Below are positions 59,270 to 64,000 of a DNA stretch of 64,000 nucleotides, piece by piece. Each line of letters opens with the position of its first letter. Positions within the stretch are counted from its first letter, which is position 1. The DNA comes from Edaphobacter lichenicola. Its GTDB lineage: Bacteria; Acidobacteriota; Terriglobia; Terriglobales; Acidobacteriaceae. Location: the NCBI RefSeq assembly GCF_014201315.1, contig NZ_JACHDY010000003.1, positions 482,672 through 546,671 of the forward strand. Reading direction: 5' to 3'. The notes beneath the pieces were generated by a model. That model was not told the DNA's origin, ran no database searches, and saw only the letters and a program-made list of their open reading frames with translations. A program made the translations under genes and the position numbers.

Positions 59270-59767
59270 TCGCAGACCGATGGCATCGACCTGCCGGAAC
59301 TTCACGGCATCTCCGGCGATGTTGGCGAGAACCGCGACCGTCTTTTCGATTTCCTTAAGAAGCAGAGAATTGCACTCACCTATACGGAGAAGATTGCACC
59401 TGCACTCGGCATGAGCTACGGCGGACGTATCGCCATCCTGCCCGGACAGTCCAAGGCCGAGGAGTTCTCCACGCTGGTACATGAGTCGGCGCATGAGATG
59501 TTACACAAGGCCGAACGCCGAACGGCGACCACCAAGGTAGTCCGCGAGACGGAGGCGGAGGCGATTGCATTTGTGATTGTGAGGGCTGTCGGCCTCGAAA
59601 CCGGAACCGCCTCGGCGGACTATATCCAGTTGTACCACGTCAATGCCTCGTTGCTGGCCGAGATCTTGGAGGTCATCCAGCAGGCCTCCGCCGTCATCCT
59701 TGCCGCATTGGAATCGTCCGCAACCGCAGAGACGATGCCCGATGCAGAACTGGCGAGGGTGGCGTAA
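59270..59767 (+). pseudogene. C-terminal fragment of an ArdC-like antirestriction/metallopeptidase protein
   Basis: Reads KIAPALGMSYGGRIAILPGQ, then FSTLVHESAHEMLHK with an HExxH-like HESAH zinc motif, and VRETEAEAIAFVIVRAVGLE. This is the zincin-type C-terminal domain of ArdC-family proteins of plasmids and integrative elements; the N-terminal single-strand DNA-binding domain is missing. The frame opens at 59255 with no similarity in its first residues. It signals a former mobile element at this spot. A short start, MQTILDILRKA, follows at 59767 but dies within 35 codons. Confidence 0.75.
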
Positions 59768-60391
59768 TGCAAACCATCCTCGACATCCTCAGGAAGGCGG
59801 TGGTTGGCAAGTGCGGTACGACTTATGCGCGTGCCACAGATACGGTTTGCGGAAACCAAGGTTTCTGAAGCGGAGTGGAACATCGGGATCGCATGGCTCC
59901 GCCAGGGGTCAGCAGACCATGTTGATGGAAAATGTTATACACATGGCCCGCAGGTCTTTCTTTCATCCACAATCAAATGATTTGTCTGGCTTTGTATGCT
60001 TCGCGGATGTATAGGAATGCGACTCTCGATTGTCGGTGACAGCGCTTAGCGTAAATCGACCTGCGTGGATGCGAAGAGGAAGCCGAAACGATCATTTACC
60101 GGTTCCATCGCAAGCGCTTGGAATCTCGACTGGCGACTTCAGGCCGGATGCACTCTTCCAAAGCCATAACGGCTGGAAGAGTGCATTGGCGATTTGTCAT
60201 CAACCGAGAAATAGATCGGTAACTTCCGTATCGCCGACTAACTGGGATCTGGCTAGATCACCGACGGGCGGGAACACCCTCGGTGAGCGAAATGCCCTAC
60301 CTACTTTAGTGATGCGCGCCATGTTAACTGGATCGACGCTACTTCAGGCTCATTGGTTCTCGACAAGAACCGTATCGTTCCAACGCCATAA
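59768..60391. other. Non-coding stretch with hairpin and repeat copy
   Basis: Besides the dead start at 59767, this holds GCACTCTTCCA (near 60150) and its inverted copy TGGAAGAGTGC (near 60174), which runs straight into the TTGGCGATTT repeat at 60179-60195. No gene seen. Confidence 0.5.
60179..60195 (+). repeat. TTGGCGATTT repeat copy
   Basis: GAGTGCATTGGCGATTT, exact match to the copies at 43754-43770 and 45215-45231 but on the plus strand. Forms the 3' side of a hairpin with the preceding GCACTCTTCC. Confidence 0.75.
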
Positions 60392-60826
60392 CTAGTCCAG
60401 ATTGATCCAGACCGACTTGGACTCACTGACTGCGTTCAGCGTATTCAGACATTTATCGCGGCCGATACCTGACTGCTTGAAGCCGCCCCAGGGTTGCGTC
60501 ATATCTCCCAGGTCGTAACAGTTCACCCACACAACGCCGGCCTCTAGGTCGCGAGCTACTTTGTGCGCGGTGGTAACGTCCGATGTCCACACACTCGCCG
60601 ACAAGCCATAAATGCTGTCATTGGCGATGGCGACAGCTTCATCGATTGTCCCAAACGGCAGCACGGCGGCCACCGGCCCAAAGACCTCCTCACGCGCGAT
60701 TCGCATCCTATTGTTCACCCCAGTGAACAACGTGGGTTCAACATAGGCTCCGTGGGTATTGGTCGATGCCTCGGTAGGAGCTCGGTATTGACTGTGATGC
60801 GCGGCGCTCTTCGTTAACGGGAACAT
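60392..60826 (-). pseudogene. Aldehyde dehydrogenase, C-terminal fragment
   Basis: 144 residues matching the last third of an ALDH: YVEPTLFTGVNNRMRIAREE, VFGPVAAVLPFGTIDEAV, NDSIYGLSASVWTSDV and WVNCYDLGDMTQPWGGFKQS. EEVFGPV keeps the NAD-site Glu, but the nucleophilic Cys and the whole coenzyme domain are gone. Most like PuuC/betaine-aldehyde-type members. The first 30 residues are unrelated. Inactive remnant, next to the WYL gene on the same strand. Confidence 0.85.
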
Positions 60827-60936
60827 TCCTTACGCTTCAACGGCGCGAACACTAGGGAATTGTTGACTTTTGGTAACAGGCCGATGCACTCATTGACGAT
60901 GTTCTGAGCGTTCGCTCTCAATGCTGTTGATGGGCT

Positions 60937-61920
60937 CTAATCGGAAACTGCCCTGCTTTCCTCGACTGCTAACGGCTGAGCCGCCAGGAGTGCCTGACGA
61001 GCAAGGTCTCTGTAGGTTTCTCGTAACTCCGCAGGCTTGTGGATCACGATGCGCCGTCCCATGCTGAGCAGCATGGCGGCGAAAAGCTTTAGACGATCAC
61101 GCCCGCAGCGCAGGCGCGTACCATCCTGATCCTTCTCGGTGGTCACTCTCCAAGGTGCAAACGTGCGTTCGGCTTCCTCGATGGACATGTCGATCCAGAC
61201 GTCGATCTGGTAGTCCGATTGGATGAAAGGCATGCGCTGATTCAGGTAGCTTCGCGGGTCGAATTTGGCGGGACGCTTGAAGGTTGCTTGACGGACCTCG
61301 AGGTCCATCACGCGATCGAGACGGAAGGTGCGGAGAGCCTTGCGCGAGAGGCAGTAGCCGATCAGATACCATCGCCCATCGGTGTGCAAAACCGCATAAG
61401 GCTTAATTTCGCGGCGCGAACGGGCGTCGGTATGAGATCGATAGGAAAAGCGTATGCGGCGGCAGGCGCGTATCGCCGAGGCCGCCTGGATGAGGGAATC
61501 GGCGGAGGTAGAAACGACCCAGGGGCCGGGTTCGACGGCGACCACATCTTCAACGGTCAGAATACTTTCGCGCAACGCGTCGGGCAGGACGCGCCCCAGC
61601 TTAGCGAGGGCGCCTTCGGTGGCAGGTGCAAATGCGGACAGGCCAAGCTGACGCAAAGCGCGAAGCCCTAGCGAGAGCGCGAATGCTTCCTCGTTTGTGA
61701 ATAGCAGCGGCGGGAGGCGAAAGCCAGGCCGCAGGCGGTACGACCCTCCGACGCCGCGGGAGGATTCAATGGGAATGCTGAGATCCCTGAGGCGAACGAC
61801 GTAGCGCTGAATAGTGCGAAGGTCCACTTCCAGGCGTTCGGCCAGTTCTGTTCCGGTCACATGGTCGCGAGCTTGCAGAATCTCGAGGACGGTGAGGACG
61901 CGCATGATTGGGTCGTACAT
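60937..61920 (-). CDS. WYL-domain transcriptional regulator (YafY/DeoR type)
   Basis: About 327 residues from MYDPIMRVLTVLEILQ. Winged helix-turn-helix with VTGTELAERLEVDLRTIQRY near residue 22, a wing (SSRGVGGSYRLRPGF), then the WYL ligand domain (RRIRFSYRSHTDARSRREIK, HTDGRWYLIGYCLSRKALRT) and a WCX-type C-terminal part. WYL proteins sense nucleotides or single-strand nucleic acid in several systems. It is divergent from a DinB-family gene across about 95 bases, a common pairing in which the regulator controls the partner. Confidence 0.92.
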   Translation of the reverse strand: MYDPIMRVLTVLEILQARDHVTGTELAERLEVDLRTIQRYVVRLRDLSIPIESSRGVGGSYRLRPGFRLPPLLFTNEEAFALSLGLRALRQLGLSAFAPATEGALAKLGRVLPDALRESILTVEDVVAVEPGPWVVSTSADSLIQAASAIRACRRIRFSYRSHTDARSRREIKPYAVLHTDGRWYLIGYCLSRKALRTFRLDRVMDLEVRQATFKRPAKFDPRSYLNQRMPFIQSDYQIDVWIDMSIEEAERTFAPWRVTTEKDQDGTRLRCGRDRLKLFAAMLLSMGRRIVIHKPAELRETYRDLARQALLAAQPLAVEESRAVSD

Positions 61921-62014
61921 AGAAATCTGATTATTCACCAAAATTACGACAGAAGTTGTCGGGAATCCTGCTTAGTCTTGAACACAGCCCAAATGGGGCG
62001 CGAGGAGAAGGAAC

Positions 62015-62497
62015 GTGGCTACTGAGACGACACAAGTGAACGTGCTGACGGCAGAGGATGTTTTGAAAAACTGGCAGGGGCACAGGAGAGTGACGCGGAG
62101 GACGATTGAAGCTTTCCCGGAAGATAAGCTGTTTCAGTTTTCCGTGGGCGGAATGCGGCCCTTCTCGGAGATGGCGTGGGAGTTCATCCGCATGGCTGTG
62201 CCGATCGTGGACGGCGTCACCACTGGCAAGTGGGAGGAGTACAAGGGGTCAAAGCCGGAGACCAAAAGTGAGCTTCTGCGGCTATGGGACGTGCAGACCG
62301 CAGCCTTGGACGAGAAGTTCTGGAAGATTCCACCTCACCGGTTTAGCGAGGTGGACAAAGCTTTTGGCCAATGGGAGATGCCGGGGCAGGCGACGATCCA
62401 GTATGCGATCGACAATGAGATCCACCATCGCGGCCAAGGATACGTGTATCTGCGGGCGCTGGGAATTGCACCACCTCATTTCTGGGAACGCGACTGA
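62015..62497 (+). CDS. DinB-family protein
   Basis: 160 residues starting at GTG with GAGGAGAAGG just before it. Four-helix DinB/YfiT-like bundle. The metal-binding His residues are seen in NWQGHRRVTRRTIEAFP near residue 20 and in DNEIHHRGQGYVYLRAL near 140, the HHRGQ motif. Family members bind metal and act as thiol transferases or detoxification enzymes; the substrate is unknown. Divergent from the WYL regulator. Confidence 0.9.
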   Translation: MATETTQVNVLTAEDVLKNWQGHRRVTRRTIEAFPEDKLFQFSVGGMRPFSEMAWEFIRMAVPIVDGVTTGKWEEYKGSKPETKSELLRLWDVQTAALDEKFWKIPPHRFSEVDKAFGQWEMPGQATIQYAIDNEIHHRGQGYVYLRALGIAPPHFWERD

Positions 62498-62550
62498 TCG
62501 CGTCCCTCAGCCAAAAAGCGCGTTTGCAGATCTACTGTCTGGAAACGCGC

Positions 62551-62561
62551 ATTGGCGATTT
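62551..62561 (+). repeat. TTGGCGATTT repeat copy after a hairpin
   Basis: ATTGGCGATTT directly after the inverted pair GCGCGTTT (62518-62526 region) and AAACGCGC (62543-62550), the same hairpin-then-core layout as at 60179. Lies in the 211-base gap between the DinB and mutarotase genes. Confidence 0.65.
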
Positions 62562-62708
62562 GGCACTCACCGACGTCGATCTATCTGTGTGGGCATTCAT
62601 TGAAGGCCGTGGGGCCGATTGGCGGGTGCCTTTCGAGTCTTAGCAAGAAAGCTGAGCCGGAAATGCCTTTCACGCTGGTGAAATTAAGCACTTAAATGCC
62701 GCACGCGA

Positions 62709-63044
62709 CTAGTCAAGATGAAAGACTTCTGTCATCGGTGCCCACCATTCATCTTCCACTCGTGACGCCAGAGGGGTCTGCATCGGATTCATGATTGACC
62801 ACCACTCCTGCGTCTTGGGGTGGGCGGCCATTTTCCGCATGTCCGCACTAAAATCTTCGCCGGTATATTCGAAGTAGCTAAAAAGGACGCCATCGCGCAA
62901 AAAGATAGAATAATTGCGGATATTACATTCCGTGATCTTGCTGAGCACTTCGGGCCAGACTGACCGGTGATGTTGCTTGTATGCAATCTCGGCTTCAGGC
63001 CTGAGACGTATAGTCATTCCATAGCGGCGCATTAGGTTGTCCAT
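62709..63044 (-). CDS. rhaM: L-rhamnose mutarotase
   Basis: 111 residues, normal family length. Interconverts alpha- and beta-L-rhamnose. The family pattern is plain: YGMTIRLRPEAEIAYKQHHR near the start with the active-site His, VWPEVLSKITECNIRNYSIF, LFSYFEYTGEDFSADM and PKTQEWWSIMNPMQTPL. It may also act on L-fucose. It is divergent from a GntR regulator over about 100 bases; other rhamnose genes would be expected beyond the window or are missing. Confidence 0.9.
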   Translation of the reverse strand: MDNLMRRYGMTIRLRPEAEIAYKQHHRSVWPEVLSKITECNIRNYSIFLRDGVLFSYFEYTGEDFSADMRKMAAHPKTQEWWSIMNPMQTPLASRVEDEWWAPMTEVFHLD

Positions 63045-63147
63045 TTATTAGAGGCATCCGTGAGATCGGTTCAAGTGATTAATGATCGCATTGATTGACG
63101 GTCCGGATCAGCCTCCTATAGGCTATTTTAAGCACTCATAGTCACCT

Positions 63148-63852
63148 ATGCGCAAACTTGTTGAATCAAGCGACAACGAGACATTGGTGAAACACTCACT
63201 GGCGGAACGGCTGCGCGGGGAAATTATAGCTGGCAGGTTGCGACCAGGAGTACGGATAGTGGAAGGTACCTGGGCGCAGAAGTTCGGCGTGGCGCAGGGC
63301 TCGATTCGTGAAGCGATCAATATTTTAGCCCAAGAAGGATTCGTAGTTAAGGCCCCGGGGCGCAGCGCACGAGTGGTGAATTTGAGCGAAGAGGACGTAC
63401 TGGAGCTATACGCGCTACGTGGTGCGCTTGAGGGGTTGGCCGCGAGGCTTGCGGCTGAGAAGAAGCCAGATATCTCCAAACTGGAACGTGCAATCAATAC
63501 GATGCGGCAGGCCGCCAAGAAGAACCGATGCCAGGATCTGCTGGATGGAGATTTGGAATTCCATCTAGAGCTTTGCGGTCTATCAGGAAATTCTCACTTG
63601 CTGGAACATGCGCGCAGGATACTCCTGCCGTTTTTTGCGTTTGTACGGATCAGGGTCCTAGCGAGTGGGCAGAGCACGTCGGCGTGGGACAGAGACCTTG
63701 AGGCGCATCAGCGAATTATCGACCTCTTGCGAGAGGGCGAGGGTGATGTCATCGAGCAATACGTTCGAAGGGTAATGACACGATTCGGGATGACTGCTTA
63801 TGACAATTGGGAGAAGGGACCTCCGGCATCGAAGAAGCGTTCGAAGCGCTAA
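63148..63852 (+). CDS. GntR-family (FCD) transcriptional regulator
   Basis: 234 residues. N-terminal winged helix (LAERLRGEIIAGRLRPGVRI, AQKFGVAQGSIREAINILAQ) and a C-terminal FCD ligand domain from about residue 90 (LYALRGALEGLAARLA, DLEFHLELCGLSGN, WDRDLEAHQRIIDLLREGEG with the metal His). FCD regulators respond to sugar acids or other carboxylates. Divergent from the rhamnose mutarotase gene, which it probably controls. The tail PPASKKRSKR is basic. Nothing further is seen to 64000. Confidence 0.92.
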   Translation: MRKLVESSDNETLVKHSLAERLRGEIIAGRLRPGVRIVEGTWAQKFGVAQGSIREAINILAQEGFVVKAPGRSARVVNLSEEDVLELYALRGALEGLAARLAAEKKPDISKLERAINTMRQAAKKNRCQDLLDGDLEFHLELCGLSGNSHLLEHARRILLPFFAFVRIRVLASGQSTSAWDRDLEAHQRIIDLLREGEGDVIEQYVRRVMTRFGMTAYDNWEKGPPASKKRSKR

Positions 63853-64000
63853 GAACGGAGTACCGCAGCGTAGCAAGCCGTATGCGGTTAGAAGTGTGCG
63901 CAGTAGTGGCAGGTAAGACAAGTGTTCAACGCCAGACAGTGGCTTGCGGAGAAGAGATGATGGCAGCTTGCTCGATAGGTCGCATTTCAACATTCGATGC

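Overview
The window looks like a chromosomal segment of an acidobacterium of the Acidobacteriaceae type (Edaphobacter/Granulicella/Terriglobus-like). This is inferred from the moderately high GC, the combined leu-ilv gene order, many secreted proteins with Ala/Pro-rich tails, and a TonB-like protein beside a large exported protein. No 16S gene is present, so the assignment is by impression.

Region 1 (about 0-14.4 kb) is a minus-strand leucine/isoleucine/valine cluster read leuA-leuB-leuC-leuD-ilvD-ilvB-ilvN-ilvC. A divergent LysR-type regulator sits at its head, with a candidate operator palindrome in the shared promoter region. Almost every junction between biosynthetic genes holds a small membrane or secreted protein of unknown function, often joined by 1-4 bp start/stop overlaps. 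LeuA lacks the usual C-terminal leucine-sensing domain.

Region 2 (14.4-33.7 kb) is a housekeeping and envelope mixture: a Spy/CpxP-like protein, three outer-membrane barrels, a large exported M48-like protein whose zinc motif is degenerate, a TonB-like protein, galE, a DUF421 protein, an OxlT-type MFS carrier with a 53-residue companion, acetyl-CoA synthetase, a GAF/PAS histidine kinase, a dicarboxylate/amino-acid symporter, an HU-type protein, SppA and a family-2 glycosyltransferase.

Region 3 (33.8-46.2 kb) is bounded by two 67-bp direct repeats made of the 3' part of a tRNA-Val(CAC) gene plus flank. It ends in the C-terminal stub of a tyrosine integrase. Between the repeats is a mixture of intact genes (SDR, aldo/keto reductase, SCP2 protein, a large Asp-box beta-propeller, a mandelate-racemase-type enolase) and broken ones (ABM monooxygenase, LysR, carboxylesterase, TetR). 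I read it as a decaying integrative element.

Region 4 (46.5-58.6 kb) is a nitrate-assimilation locus: a HemD-GAF-ANTAR fusion regulator, an outer-membrane protein, a sirohaem nitrite reductase, a CysJ-like diflavin reductase, a DmsB-DmsC fusion, a molybdopterin nitrate reductase and a NarK/NasA-type transporter. The four enzyme genes and the transporter form one plus-strand operon behind a leader of about 630 bp.

Region 5 (58.8-64 kb) is a second patch of gene fragments (ROK kinase, ArdC-like, aldehyde dehydrogenase), followed by a WYL regulator divergent from a DinB protein and an L-rhamnose mutarotase divergent from a GntR regulator. A short repeat with core TTGGCGATTT recurs at least seven times in regions 3 and 5, and I did not notice it in the core regions.
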